DNA from: Saccharopolyspora erythraea NRRL 2338
Lineage (GTDB): Bacteria > Actinomycetota > Actinomycetes > Mycobacteriales > Pseudonocardiaceae
Assembly: GCF_000062885.1 (NCBI RefSeq)
Contig: NC_009142.1
Coordinates: forward strand, 4,515,584 to 4,579,583
Direction of reading: 5' to 3'
Length of the DNA: 64,000 nt
Part shown: positions 8,181 to 16,812 of the stretch, piece by piece
Numbering within the stretch: the first letter of the stretch is position 1
How the letters are laid out: each line of letters begins with the position of its first letter
The notes under the pieces: generated by a model
Databases searched by the model: none
What the model was told of the DNA's origin: nothing
The model's input: only the letters and a program-made list of their open reading frames with translations
Translations under genes and position numbers: made by a program

Positions 8181-10388
8181 CTACCTTCGGTCCCCGGTCC
8201 GGGCGGGTGTCCCGGTTTCGGCGAGTCCCGCCAGGGCCCGCGGCAACGGACCCTGGTGCAGGACGCCGAGCCGTTGGGTGGCGCGGGTGAGGGCGACGTA
8301 GAGCTCGGCCGCGCCACGCGGGCCGTCGGCGAGGATCCGCTCCGGTTCCACGACCAGGACGGCGTCGAACTCCAGCCCCTTCGTCTCCGACGCCGCCACG
8401 GCGCCCGGCACACCCGGTGGCCCGATCACGACGCTGGTGCCTTCGCGACCGGCTTCGTCCCGCACGAACTCCTCGATGGCCGCGGGCAGGTCGTCCTCGG
8501 TGACCTGCCTGGACCACGGCCGGACCCCGCACGCGCGGACCGACTCCGGTGGCTGCACCCCGGGGGCGAACTCGGCGAGCAGCGCGGCGGCGACGGTCAT
8601 GATCTCCGCCGGAGTGCGGTAGTTCACCGACAGCGACCGGTAGACCCAGCGGCCGGGCACGTACGGCTCCAGCATCGCGCCCCACGCCGTCGCTCCGGCC
8701 ACCGACCGGCGTTGCGCGAGGTCGCCCACCACCGTGAAGGACCGGTTCGGACAGCGCCGCACGAGCACCCGCCAGTCCATTTCGGACAGTTCCTGGGCCT
8801 CGTCGACCACGACGTGCCGGTAGGTCCAGTCCCGGTCCGCTGCGGCCCGCTCGGCGAGCTCGCGGGTGTCCTGCTCGACGAAGCGGTCCGCGAGGTCCTC
8901 GGCGTGGAGCAGGTCCGTGGCGAACAGGTGGTCCTCGTCGTCCATCGAGTCCTGGCGGGCGACGAGGATGTCCATCACGCCTGCGGCGTACTCGGCCTCG
9001 GCCTCCCGCTGCCGCTCGGCGGCCTGCTCGGCGGACTTCTCAGCCGCCTTGTCGCGGCCCAGCAGGTCGACCAGCTCGTCGAGCAACGGGACGTCCGGCA
9101 CCGTCCAGGCGTCACCGTCGGCGCGCCACAGCGCCTCGTCGGCGCCTGCCGCCCGCAGCCGTTCCGGCGACGTGTACAGCGACGCCAGCAGCGCCTCCGG
9201 CGTCAGCATCGGCCAGAGCTCGTCGAGCGCGGCGGTGAACGTGTCGTTTTCCGCCAGCTCCGCGAGAAGGTCCGACCGCATCCGCTCCCACGCTTCGCGG
9301 TCCGACCGGGACAGCCAGCCCCGGCCGATCCGGCCGATCGCCCGTTCGGTGAGCACGTACGTGACGATCTCGGTGAACACCGCACGGGCCTCGTTGTGCG
9401 GCAGCCCGCTCGAGCGCGCCTCCTCCCTGGCCCACTCCGCGGTCTCGGCGTCGATCCGCACCGTGACGTCGCCCAGCTCGATCGGCACCGGCTGCTCCGG
9501 CAGCCGCTGCCGGTCCGCGATCGCCGCCGCGAGCACGTCCAGGATCTTCAGGGAGCCCTTGAGCCGCGCGGCTTCCGGGGTGTCGTCGGCGGTGACGCGC
9601 AGACCTGGCACGAAATCGCCGGTCGTCATGAACACCACGTCGGACTCACCCAGCGACGGCAGGACGCGGCTTATGTGGTTCAGCAACGCCGGGTTGGGAC
9701 CGACCACGAGCACGCCGTGGCGTTGCATCCGCTCCCGCTGGGTGTAGAGCAGGTACGCGACGCGGTGCAGCGCCACCACGGTCTTGCCGGTGCCGGGACC
9801 GCCCTCGATCACCAGCACCCCGGGGTGGTCGAGCCGGATGATCCGGTCCTGCTCGGCCTGGATCGTCGCCACGATGTCGCGCATCCCCTCACCGCGCGGC
9901 GCGTTGACCGCCGCGAGCAGGGCCGCGTCCCCCCGGTCGGCACCGCCGGGCAGGCCGAACACCTCGTCGGTGAAGTCGACCACCTGCCGCCCGCGGGTGT
10001 GGAACTGCCGGCGCCGGCGCATGTCCTCCGGGGATACGGCGGTGGCGACGTAGAACGCGCGCGCCGCCGGCGCCCGCCAGTCCAGCAGCACCGCTTCGTA
10101 CTCGTTCTCCTCGTCGAAGAGGCCGATCCGGCCGATGTATCGCCGTTCGTCCGAGAGGGTGTCCAACCGGCCGAAGCACAGCCCGTTGTCCGCCACGTCC
10201 AGCCGCTTCGCCTCTCTGGCCAGGGCGCGCACCTCGACGTCCCGTTCCACGGGTGTCGCACCGTCCCCCCGCAACGCCGCGTCGTACGCACCCTTCACCC
10301 GCGCCCGCTCGGCGTCGAGCCGCGCGTAGAGCCCGGCCACGTAGCCGCGCTCGGACCGCAATTCGCCTTCGTACTCCTGGGTTGACAC
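8181..10388 (-). CDS. helR: HelR/HelD-type RNA polymerase-recycling helicase-like ATPase
   Basis: 735 residues from GTG 10388 (VSTQEYEGEL, ribosome site GGTGAGGGG). It is a UvrD-like superfamily 1 ATPase with an N-terminal coiled-coil arm (residues about 1-60), Walker A IEGGPGTGKTVVALHRVAYL near 205, a long inserted helical domain (about 300-480), VVDEAQELSEMDW (Walker B) and SVNYRTPAEIM near the end. HelR proteins pry stalled RNA polymerase off DNA and, in actinomycetes, protect it from rifamycins. The RAE-like palindrome about 175 bp upstream supports a rifamycin-inducible HelR rather than a housekeeping HelD. It is flanked by unrelated genes. Confidence 0.9.
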   Translation of the reverse strand: MSTQEYEGELRSERGYVAGLYARLDAERARVKGAYDAALRGDGATPVERDVEVRALAREAKRLDVADNGLCFGRLDTLSDERRYIGRIGLFDEENEYEAVLLDWRAPAARAFYVATAVSPEDMRRRRQFHTRGRQVVDFTDEVFGLPGGADRGDAALLAAVNAPRGEGMRDIVATIQAEQDRIIRLDHPGVLVIEGGPGTGKTVVALHRVAYLLYTQRERMQRHGVLVVGPNPALLNHISRVLPSLGESDVVFMTTGDFVPGLRVTADDTPEAARLKGSLKILDVLAAAIADRQRLPEQPVPIELGDVTVRIDAETAEWAREEARSSGLPHNEARAVFTEIVTYVLTERAIGRIGRGWLSRSDREAWERMRSDLLAELAENDTFTAALDELWPMLTPEALLASLYTSPERLRAAGADEALWRADGDAWTVPDVPLLDELVDLLGRDKAAEKSAEQAAERQREAEAEYAAGVMDILVARQDSMDDEDHLFATDLLHAEDLADRFVEQDTRELAERAAADRDWTYRHVVVDEAQELSEMDWRVLVRRCPNRSFTVVGDLAQRRSVAGATAWGAMLEPYVPGRWVYRSLSVNYRTPAEIMTVAAALLAEFAPGVQPPESVRACGVRPWSRQVTEDDLPAAIEEFVRDEAGREGTSVVIGPPGVPGAVAASETKGLEFDAVLVVEPERILADGPRGAAELYVALTRATQRLGVLHQGPLPRALAGLAETGTPARTGDRR

Positions 10389-10562
10389 GTGCCCCTCACC
10401 GCGGCTTGTTGCCGATCTTCGTCGTTGTCCACGTCCGGTGCTTTCCCCGGCCGGACATTCGCGCGTGTTTCCCGCCGTCAGTTCCCAGACCGGCCGCACA
10501 CGCCCTGCGCGACTCCCGTTTTCGCAGGTCCTGGCTTCGGCTGGCGATTCTGCGGCATACCC

Positions 10563-10582
10563 GGGGTCTTGCCGCAAGCCCC
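10563..10582 (-). promoter_or_regulatory. Rifamycin-associated element (RAE) upstream of helR
   Basis: On the minus strand the sequence reads GGGGCTTGCGGCAAGACCCC, an inverted repeat with CTTGC/GCAAG arms. The published RAE, as I remember it, is GGGGCTTGCGGCAAGGCCC, which differs at one base. A TATAGC hexamer lies just upstream of it on the same strand and could be the -10. RAE marks rifamycin-responsive resistance genes in actinobacteria, matching its position ahead of helR. Confidence 0.8.
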
Positions 10583-10998
10583 CCGGTGCGCTATACGTTG
10601 AGAGTGGCGGGGAGCCACTCCCTTTCCCGGCATCGCCGGCCCTTCTCCACGGTCAAGCCGGTCTCGCGCTCCCGACTCCTCGAAAGTGGACAGACGTTCC
10701 AGCGGCGGTGTTCCGTCCGCCCGCGCCGGAACCGGCGAACCTGTCGCGGCACCGGGCTCTTTGGCAGATACCGGCCCGGGCGCCGCTCGTTCCGAACGCG
10801 CCGCTCCCGACTCCGGCAACTAGTTGTCAATCCGCGTACCGGCCGCGCGTGCCCACCTACCTTGTGCGGAGTCGGCGGCACCACCGAGCCTGGCCGCGCC
10901 CGCACCACGGCCGCGACCGCGCTCGGCCGCGGCGGCCCGGTCACATCGGCGCCGCCGGTGACGACCGACCCGGTACTGGATCGACCGATTGGAACCCG
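10583..10998. other. Non-coding stretch between RAE and IS701-like gene
   Basis: About 415 bp with no convincing gene; plus-strand frames here have low-quality arginine/proline-rich translations. It should contain the helR promoter and the promoter of the plus-strand IS701-like gene. I see no inverted-repeat ends of an insertion sequence. Confidence 0.4.
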
Positions 10999-12156
10999 AT
11001 GCCGCACATGGGTGCCCCGCTGCCGAGGTCCGCGTCCCCGATGCCGCGGGAGGCGGTGCTCACCGAACTCTGCGACTCCCTGTTCGCGCCGCTGCCGCGC
11101 AGCGACCAGCGCAGCAAGGGCGTCCAGTACGTGCGCGGGCTGCTCTCGGCGTCGGGCCGCAAGTCGATCCGCAACATCGCGGCGGCGACCGGTGGCGCCG
11201 CGTCCGAACAGGGGCTGCACCACTTCGTCAGCAGCTCGACGTGGGACTGGGCGCCGGTGCGCCACGCCCTGGCCCGCCACGTGGTCCGCACCCGGCCGCC
11301 GCAGGCGTGGGTGGTGCGACCGGTGGTGATCCCCAAGACCGGACGCCATTCGGTCGGCGTCGAACGGCGGTTCTTCCCCAGCGCGGGCCGGGTGCTCAAC
11401 GCCCAGCAGGCGGTGGGCGTCTGGGCCGCCTCCGACGCCCGGTGCGATCCCGTGGAATGGCGGCTGCACCTCTCCGAGCGGTGGCTCCTCGACGCCGCCC
11501 GGCGTGCGCGTGCGGCGATCCCGCGGGAGATCGAGCCGGAGACGCTCGGCGACTGCACCATCGCGGCCTACCTGACCGCGATGTCCCGCGGCGGACTCCC
11601 CAGGCTGCCGGTGGTCTCCGACGGGCGCGACACCGACCCGTTCGCCATGACGCGGGCGTTGCAGATGACCGGAACGCCGTCGCTGACCCGGATCGCCGGG
11701 TCGCTCCCGCTGGTGGTGACCGACCCGACCGCGGCACTGCGCGGCGTGGAGCCGCGTTCGGCCCAGCAGATCGCCAACGCGGCGAAGGCCAGGCGCCGGC
11801 CCGCCGCGGGCACCACGCTGGCCGCCGGTGTGCGGGTCAGGATGCCCGGTGGCGCGGGGCGCTTCCAGCGCGACGACCTCCTGCTGCTGGCCGTCGGCGA
11901 GGTCGGCGCCCCCTGGGCGGCCGAGCTGTGGCTGACCGACCTCGTCGACGTGGTGCCCTCGGAACTGCTGCGGTTGAGCCGGCTGCTGCGCCGGGCGGAG
12001 TCGGACTTCACCGACATCACCGAGCAGGTCGGCATCATGGACTTCGCCGGTCAGTCCTTCGACGGCTGGCATCGGCACGCGACGCTCTCCTCGATGGCGC
12101 ACGCGGCCACCGCGTTGGACGACCGCGGCAGGAGCGCGCTCACCTGCGCGTCGTGA
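10999..12156 (+). CDS. IS701-like transposase-derived protein, catalytic Asp lost
   Basis: 385 residues from ATG 10999 (GGAA six bases upstream); the frame stays open further upstream but with poor codon quality. It resembles IS701-family proteins: YVRGLLSASGRKSIRNIA, LHHFVSSSTWDWAPVRHAL and VEWRLHLSERWLLD. Where active family members have a DDTG(F/W) motif with the first catalytic Asp, this one reads VVIPKTGRHS, so the DDE triad looks broken. No terminal inverted repeats or target duplication were found. Similar solitary IS701-like proteins recur in actinomycete antibiotic clusters, possibly as regulators; that role is inference. Confidence 0.7.
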   Translation: MPHMGAPLPRSASPMPREAVLTELCDSLFAPLPRSDQRSKGVQYVRGLLSASGRKSIRNIAAATGGAASEQGLHHFVSSSTWDWAPVRHALARHVVRTRPPQAWVVRPVVIPKTGRHSVGVERRFFPSAGRVLNAQQAVGVWAASDARCDPVEWRLHLSERWLLDAARRARAAIPREIEPETLGDCTIAAYLTAMSRGGLPRLPVVSDGRDTDPFAMTRALQMTGTPSLTRIAGSLPLVVTDPTAALRGVEPRSAQQIANAAKARRRPAAGTTLAAGVRVRMPGGAGRFQRDDLLLLAVGEVGAPWAAELWLTDLVDVVPSELLRLSRLLRRAESDFTDITEQVGIMDFAGQSFDGWHRHATLSSMAHAATALDDRGRSALTCAS

Positions 12157-12270
12157 ACCGCGTCACCACCGGCCACGTTCACCGGAACGGTCCACCAGCA
12201 CGAGTAGCACCAGCGTGCGCGGCGTGGAGCAGGGCCGTCGCGGTCGGGCGGCCTCCCTATACTCGCGATC

Positions 12271-13104
12271 ATGCCGGTCGAGCAGCACGTTCCAACACCG
12301 CTCACAGACGACGCCCGCCAGAAGCTCGCCGCGGACGCCGCCGTCCTCCGCGACCTGCACGTCCCGAAGCGCCCGCTGGTCCTGCCCAACGCCTGGGACG
12401 CCGTCACCGCGAGGCTGGTCGAGGAGGCGGGGTTCCCCGCGGTGGCGACCACCAGCCACGCGGTGGCCGAGTCGCTGGGCTTCGACGACGGCGAGACCGC
12501 GCCGCCCGCGGAGATGCTCGCGGCCGCGCGACGCGTCTCACGGGCGGTTTCGGTCCCCGTGACGGTGGATTGCGAGTCCGGCTACGGCCTGCCCGCGCCG
12601 GAGCTGGTCGCCCGGCTGCTGTCCGCGGGCGCGGCGGGGTGCAACCTGGAGGACACCGACCACCGCACCGGCGGGCTGGCCGAGCCCGGCTCCCACGCGG
12701 AGCGGCTGACCGAGGTTCGCGCGGCCGCCGACGAGGCCGGCGTCCCGCTGGTGATCAACGCGCGAGTTGACGTCTTCCTCCGGGCCGCGCTCACCGGCGA
12801 TTCCCGCCCGGGTCCCGAACTGGTCGGCGAAGCCCTCGAACGCGGCCGGGCCTACCTGGCCGCCGGTGCCGACTGCGTCTTCCCCATCATGGCCGGCGAT
12901 CCCGAGACCATCGGCAGGCTGGTCGCGGGACTCGACGGTCCGGTCAACGTCCTGCACAAACCGGACGGCCCCGCGCTGTCGACGCTCGCCGAGCTCGGCG
13001 TGAGCCGGGTGTCGCTGGGGCCCGGGCTGTTCCGGGCAGCCGGGAACTGGCTCCGCGGCGAGCTGCGGAGCCTGGCGGAGAGCGTGCGCGAATCGGTCGG
13101 CTGA
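12271..13104 (+). CDS. PEP mutase/isocitrate lyase-family enzyme
   Basis: 277 residues forming one TIM barrel of the ICL/PEPM superfamily. Recognisable pieces are LVLPNAWDAVTARLVEEAGF, TVDCESGYG (metal-binding D-E region), GCNLEDTDH and VINARVDVFL. The family cleaves or rearranges C-C or C-P bonds of 2-hydroxy-dicarboxylates or phosphoenolpyruvate. This member lacks the KKCGH motif of true isocitrate lyases and the EDKxxPK loop of PEP mutase, and no phosphonate genes are nearby, so a lyase of unknown substrate is the safest call. It ends at a strong terminator hairpin. Confidence 0.8.
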   Translation: MPVEQHVPTPLTDDARQKLAADAAVLRDLHVPKRPLVLPNAWDAVTARLVEEAGFPAVATTSHAVAESLGFDDGETAPPAEMLAAARRVSRAVSVPVTVDCESGYGLPAPELVARLLSAGAAGCNLEDTDHRTGGLAEPGSHAERLTEVRAAADEAGVPLVINARVDVFLRAALTGDSRPGPELVGEALERGRAYLAAGADCVFPIMAGDPETIGRLVAGLDGPVNVLHKPDGPALSTLAELGVSRVSLGPGLFRAAGNWLRGELRSLAESVRESVG

Positions 13105-13114
13105 GCCGCGTGCT

Positions 13115-13144
13115 CCGGTCGCCAGGCCGGGTCCTGGCGACCGG
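13115..13144. terminator. Bidirectional terminator hairpin
   Basis: Perfect 12-bp arms, CCGGTCGCCAGG (13115-13126) and CCTGGCGACCGG (13133-13144), around a 6-nt loop. It sits between the convergent PEP-mutase-family and SARP genes and could stop transcription from both sides. Confidence 0.75.
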
Positions 13145-13148
13145 GCCC

Positions 13149-13907
13149 TCATGAGGCGAGTTCGCCGTCGCCGACGAGGATGGAGCGCTGCAGCTCCTGC
13201 AGTCCCCGGTTGGGTTCCAGCCCCAGCTCGCGGTTGAGGGTCTCCCGCGCGTCGTTGTAGACGCGCAGGGCGTCGGCCCGGCGTCCGCGCTGGTAGAGGG
13301 TGATCATGAGCTGCCGGTAGAACTCCTCGTGCAGCGGGTGTTCGGCGATCAGCATCCGCAGCAGTCCCACCAGCTCCTGGTGCCGGCCGAGGGCGATCCC
13401 GGTGGAGACCACCGCTTCCAGGCACTCCAGCCGCGCCTCCTCCAGCCAGGTGGAGTACCTGCTGATGATCGGCCCGCCCCGCATCTCTCCGAGCACCGGC
13501 CCGCGCCACAGCGACAGCGCGGACTGGAAGGACGTCGACGCCTCCTCGTAGCGCTGCATCCGCATGCACACCCGGCCCTTGTCCATCAGCCGCTGGAAGG
13601 CGTGCACGTCGAGGGCGCCGGGACCGACGTGGAGCACGTAGCCCGGCGACCTGGTGGTGATCGGGCTGCTCTCCTGGCCGAACCTGCCGAGGAACTTGCG
13701 AAGCTGCGAGACGTAGACGTAGATCCCGTCGACGGCCCGCCGGGGCGGGTCGTCGCCCCAGATCTCGGTGACGAGCTGGTCGACCGAGACCACCTGGTTC
13801 GCCCGGAACAGCAGGGACGCCAGCACCAATTCCACGTGCCGGGAATTGACCGGGACATCACCTCCCCGGTCCACGACCCGCAACGGTCCTAGCATTCTGT
13901 ACCGCAA
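13149..13907 (-). CDS. SARP-family pathway activator
   Basis: About 252 residues: an OmpR-type winged-helix DNA-binding domain (residues 1-95, YRMLGPLRVVD, VVSVDQLVTEIWGDDPPRRA, YVYVSQLRKFLG) followed by a bacterial transcriptional activation domain (about 100-250, LWRGPVLGEM, HPLHEEFYRQLMITLYQRGR, GLEPNRGLQELQ). This is the minimal SARP layout of ActII-ORF4/DnrI relatives, which bind direct repeats and recruit polymerase to antibiotic promoters. The start is uncertain: TTG 13907 gives the family N-terminus, ATG 13895 is shorter and GTG 13952 is longer. Its position at the cluster edge, divergent from a LuxR regulator, suggests it switches on cluster genes. Confidence 0.9.
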   Translation of the reverse strand: MRYRMLGPLRVVDRGGDVPVNSRHVELVLASLLFRANQVVSVDQLVTEIWGDDPPRRAVDGIYVYVSQLRKFLGRFGQESSPITTRSPGYVLHVGPGALDVHAFQRLMDKGRVCMRMQRYEEASTSFQSALSLWRGPVLGEMRGGPIISRYSTWLEEARLECLEAVVSTGIALGRHQELVGLLRMLIAEHPLHEEFYRQLMITLYQRGRRADALRVYNDARETLNRELGLEPNRGLQELQRSILVGDGELAS

Positions 13908-14599
13908 ACTTCCTGACCCCCAGAGCAAGCGATAGTTGGCCGACACGGACACATGCGCGACCGGACTCCTCGCAGAGTTCGATTGTGTACCACCTCCAAT
14001 CGTGCAAGCGCAACAGTCGCGAGCATTCGGAGCAGCCGGTTGGCGCCGTCTGGTTCAGCAGCACCGCGAATCAGCTCGGCCGTGCAACGAGATTGGACAC
14101 AGCCGTGATTCCCGCGACCCTCCGGAGGCTGGGCCGGCGCGCCGGAAGTCGTTGCGGTTGCACGCATCCGAGCCTCGGGGGAAACGGACAAATACCGACG
14201 TGACACCGCCGGACGGGCGCCGCACACCCCCGGTGTCCGGCTTCACAAAAAATACTCCCAATTCGGCTGACGAACCGCTTCCGCGCTTCGCGGCGCGGTC
14301 GGACACCAGCGCCCTCGCAGCACCATTCCGCCGCATAAGAACCATTTTAGATTCGCATTAGGTGGTGCGGAGACAATGAGCGGCGCCAACTCCCGCAGCC
14401 CGGAGGGCAATGGCATGGGTCCGCAACGACGCACGCGTGTTGCATTTCCGACGCATTCCTGCCGCACCGCGGCCGGATCGCACGCGTCGCCCGCGGTCTT
14501 GTGATGCCCGCGCCGCGGCGGTCGTCCACCGGTCGGCGCAGCCCTACCGCGGACGGGAGTCCGGCAGGAACACGTTCCGAACGCATGGGGGTTAGAACC
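13908..14599. promoter_or_regulatory. Divergent SARP/LuxR promoter region
   Basis: About 690 bp without a supported gene. Two AT-richer patches stand out, CACAAAAAATACTCCCAATT around 14244-14264 and ACCATTTTAGATTCGCATTA around 14341-14360, the latter with a plausible -10 (TTAGAT). These probably hold the promoters of the SARP and LuxR genes. I could not find clear heptamer repeats of a SARP site. Confidence 0.4.
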
Positions 14600-15415
14600 G
14601 TGAGCACACTGGAACAACCGCGGACGCGGCGCAGACCGGCCCTGCGCGAGCTGCTGCACCACGCCGAGAAGATGGCCGAGATCGCCGTCGCCCTGCACGA
14701 GGACCACCGCACCCCCGCCGCCCCGCCGGTCGGGCCGCCGGAGTCGCCGGAGCTGGTGGTCGCCAAGCTGATCCACCAGGCCGGGCACCGCGCGGTCTCG
14801 GTGCGGACGAGCTGCCCGGGCTGGCCCGCGTCCGGCGAGTCCGAGCTGTTCCACCACCTGCAGACCGAGCTGCTCGAGCGCGGTGCGGCGATGCGCCTGC
14901 TGGTCGGCACCGGCGCGGGCGCCGACGTGGCGGGCCTGCGCGGCCTGGCCGACTCCGGGGCGCAGGTCCGGATGTCCTCCGGCGAGCTGCCCGTCATGAC
15001 GATCGTGGACGGCCGGACCTGCCTGCTGGGCTCCGCGGGGGAGCACGGGCGCGTCCAGCTCAGGGTCGTCCACGAACCCGCGGCCGTGCGGGCGTTGCAG
15101 GCCCTCCACGACACGACGTGGACGCACGGGTTCGGGATCGAGGCGCTGCGGCATGTGGACATCGACTGGGACGACGAGTCGGTGACCCGCCAGGTGCTGC
15201 GCCTGATGGGAGCCGGCTACACCGACGAAACCGCCGCGCGCAAGCTCAACCTCTCGGTCCGCACCTACCGCAGGCACATCGCCCACCTGATGGCGCGGCT
15301 CAGGGCGAAGTCGCGTTTCCAGGCCGGTGTGCTGGTGTCGGCGCTGGGACTGATCGAGCCCGAGAACCTCGGTGCCGGCGCCGCCGGTCCGAGGGCCGTA
15401 CCTCCCGGACGCTGA
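14600..15415 (+). CDS. LuxR-type regulator with TrmB/PLD-like N-terminal domain
   Basis: 271 residues from GTG 14600 (VSTLEQPR), with GGGG about 10 bp upstream; ATG 14585 is the alternative. The C-terminal about 60 residues are a LuxR/GerE helix-turn-helix: VTRQVLRLMGAGYTDETAAR, KLNLSVRTYRRHIAHLMARL. The middle (residues 60-170) resembles TrmB/phospholipase-D-like sensor domains: FHHLQTELLERGAAMRLLVG, then GAQVRMSSGELPVMTIVDGR. There is no receiver phosphorylation site. This architecture is common in pathway-specific regulators of actinomycete clusters. It is divergent from the SARP gene and converges on the carboxylate reductase genes. Confidence 0.85.
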   Translation: MSTLEQPRTRRRPALRELLHHAEKMAEIAVALHEDHRTPAAPPVGPPESPELVVAKLIHQAGHRAVSVRTSCPGWPASGESELFHHLQTELLERGAAMRLLVGTGAGADVAGLRGLADSGAQVRMSSGELPVMTIVDGRTCLLGSAGEHGRVQLRVVHEPAAVRALQALHDTTWTHGFGIEALRHVDIDWDDESVTRQVLRLMGAGYTDETAARKLNLSVRTYRRHIAHLMARLRAKSRFQAGVLVSALGLIEPENLGAGAAGPRAVPPGR

Positions 15416-15431
15416 CACCGGCGGCCTGCGC

Positions 15432-16811
15432 TCACGCGGGCGCCTCGAAGGTCAGGATCCGCTTCTCGGCCATGAGCAGCCTGGTCAACGGCGGCTCGGG
15501 CAGCCAGAAGTGCCTGGCCCACGGCGGCGCGGCGCCTGCGATGACCTCGCCCACGGTCGGGTCCGCCGCTGCCGCGGCGAGCAGCCCCTCGTCTTCGGCG
15601 AGGAAGGTGAGGAACAGCGAACGCGTCAGCGGGACCACGCCGTCCACCGGACGCCACCGCGCCACGGTGACGAACGGGTAGTCCATCTCGGTGCCCACCG
15701 CCGGGTGCGACGGGTCCGAGGTGGACAGCACCACCGGACGCACCGCGAAGGAACCGTCCGGCAGCTCCAGCAGCGGACCCCCGCCGTAGCCGGGGCTGCT
15801 GTGGTCGGTCATCCCGGCGCCCAGCTCGGCGTAGCGGACGCGCAACCGCTCGGCGGCACGCGCCGGGACGACCGGCACCTGCGCCGCGTCGCTGGTGACG
15901 ACCTCGGCGCGGCGCTCGGCCAGCAGCTCCGCCAGGGAGTCCGCGAGCGCGGCGGGATCGCCGGTGGTGAGGATGACCGAGGCGCAGTCGCAGCGCACCC
16001 CGGCCTTGCCCGCGACCGACTCGGCCAGGAACTCCAGCTCACCGGCGCTCGGCTCGTGGTCGATGAACACCTTGCTGCGGCCGTCGCCGTGCACCTGGAC
16101 GTTGCGCAGCGCCCGCCAGGAGCTGACCTTCTCCTCCGGCCCGAACATCACCGACCGGTCCGCCTCGCGCACCAGCATGCGGGCCATGCCCTCGTCGCCC
16201 GGCAACAGCGTGACCTTATGCTTCGGCATCCCGGCGCCCAGCAGTGCGCCCGCGAGGCGCCGCGCGGTGAACGGGTCGCGCAGGCCCGGCCGGACCAGCA
16301 CGCTGTAGCCCAGCGACAGCGCGCGCAGCCACACCTCGTTGGGTTCCTGGTGCTTGCCCATCGCCACCACGGAGGCGAAGACCCGTCCGGCCGGCGTCAG
16401 CTCCACCCGGCCTCCCGGGACCACGGTCGCCGCCGGGAAGTCCCGCTCGTTGATGCGCCTGATGTCCCGCATGGAGCCTGCGATGTCGCGCAGCCCGGCC
16501 CTCGCCACCGAAATCGGCAGCCCGGCCGCCAGTGCGACGCGCTCCAGGTAGTGCCGCGGCGACTCGCCGAGCACGTCACCGTGCTCGAAGGCGTCCGCGG
16601 CGCGCACGAACAGTTCGGCGCCTGGAGCGACACCGTCGGCGCTCGCCCGCACCTCGTTGAGGGCGAGCCTGGCCAGCAGCCGCGGCGCCAGCCGCACCTC
16701 GGCCAGCGCGGAGCCGTCGACGCCGGCCAGCGAGCCGACGTCCTGGCTCAGGTGCGTGCGGCCGGCGATCAGCGGGTTCACGGTCAGGATTCCGCGGTTC
16801 CCGCTGCCCAC
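15432..16811 (-). CDS. LuxC/EhpG-like acyl (carboxylate) reductase
   Basis: 459 residues from GTG 16811, one base after the stop of the LuxE-like gene and using GAGGAGG inside it, so the two are translationally coupled. It matches the LuxC acyl-CoA reductase branch of the aldehyde dehydrogenase superfamily; VRCDCASVILTTGDP contains the likely thioester Cys. LuxC proteins reduce an enzyme-bound acyl group with NADPH to the aldehyde. With the adjacent adenylating partner the pair mirrors EhpF/EhpG of phenazine (griseoluteic acid) biosynthesis, which reduce an aromatic carboxylic acid. An aromatic rather than fatty substrate is inferred from the adjoining DAHP synthase. Confidence 0.82.
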   Translation of the reverse strand: MGSGNRGILTVNPLIAGRTHLSQDVGSLAGVDGSALAEVRLAPRLLARLALNEVRASADGVAPGAELFVRAADAFEHGDVLGESPRHYLERVALAAGLPISVARAGLRDIAGSMRDIRRINERDFPAATVVPGGRVELTPAGRVFASVVAMGKHQEPNEVWLRALSLGYSVLVRPGLRDPFTARRLAGALLGAGMPKHKVTLLPGDEGMARMLVREADRSVMFGPEEKVSSWRALRNVQVHGDGRSKVFIDHEPSAGELEFLAESVAGKAGVRCDCASVILTTGDPAALADSLAELLAERRAEVVTSDAAQVPVVPARAAERLRVRYAELGAGMTDHSSPGYGGGPLLELPDGSFAVRPVVLSTSDPSHPAVGTEMDYPFVTVARWRPVDGVVPLTRSLFLTFLAEDEGLLAAAAADPTVGEVIAGAAPPWARHFWLPEPPLTRLLMAEKRILTFEAPA

Positions 16812-16812
16812 C

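Noticed and set aside
6867-10385. 1172-codon plus-strand frame spanning the MFS gene and helR
   Set aside because: It covers one gene in the wrong frame and another on the opposite strand; no family motif appears in its translation.
10591-12102. 503-codon minus-strand frame opposite the IS701-like gene
   Set aside because: Translation is Arg/His/Gly-rich with no domain; the plus-strand frame has family motifs.
10999-12156. Active insertion sequence
   Set aside because: No flanking inverted repeats or target duplication found, and the expected first catalytic Asp is absent.
12271-13104. Phosphonate biosynthesis (PEP mutase)
   Set aside because: The EDKxxPK loop is missing and no phosphonopyruvate decarboxylase is adjacent.
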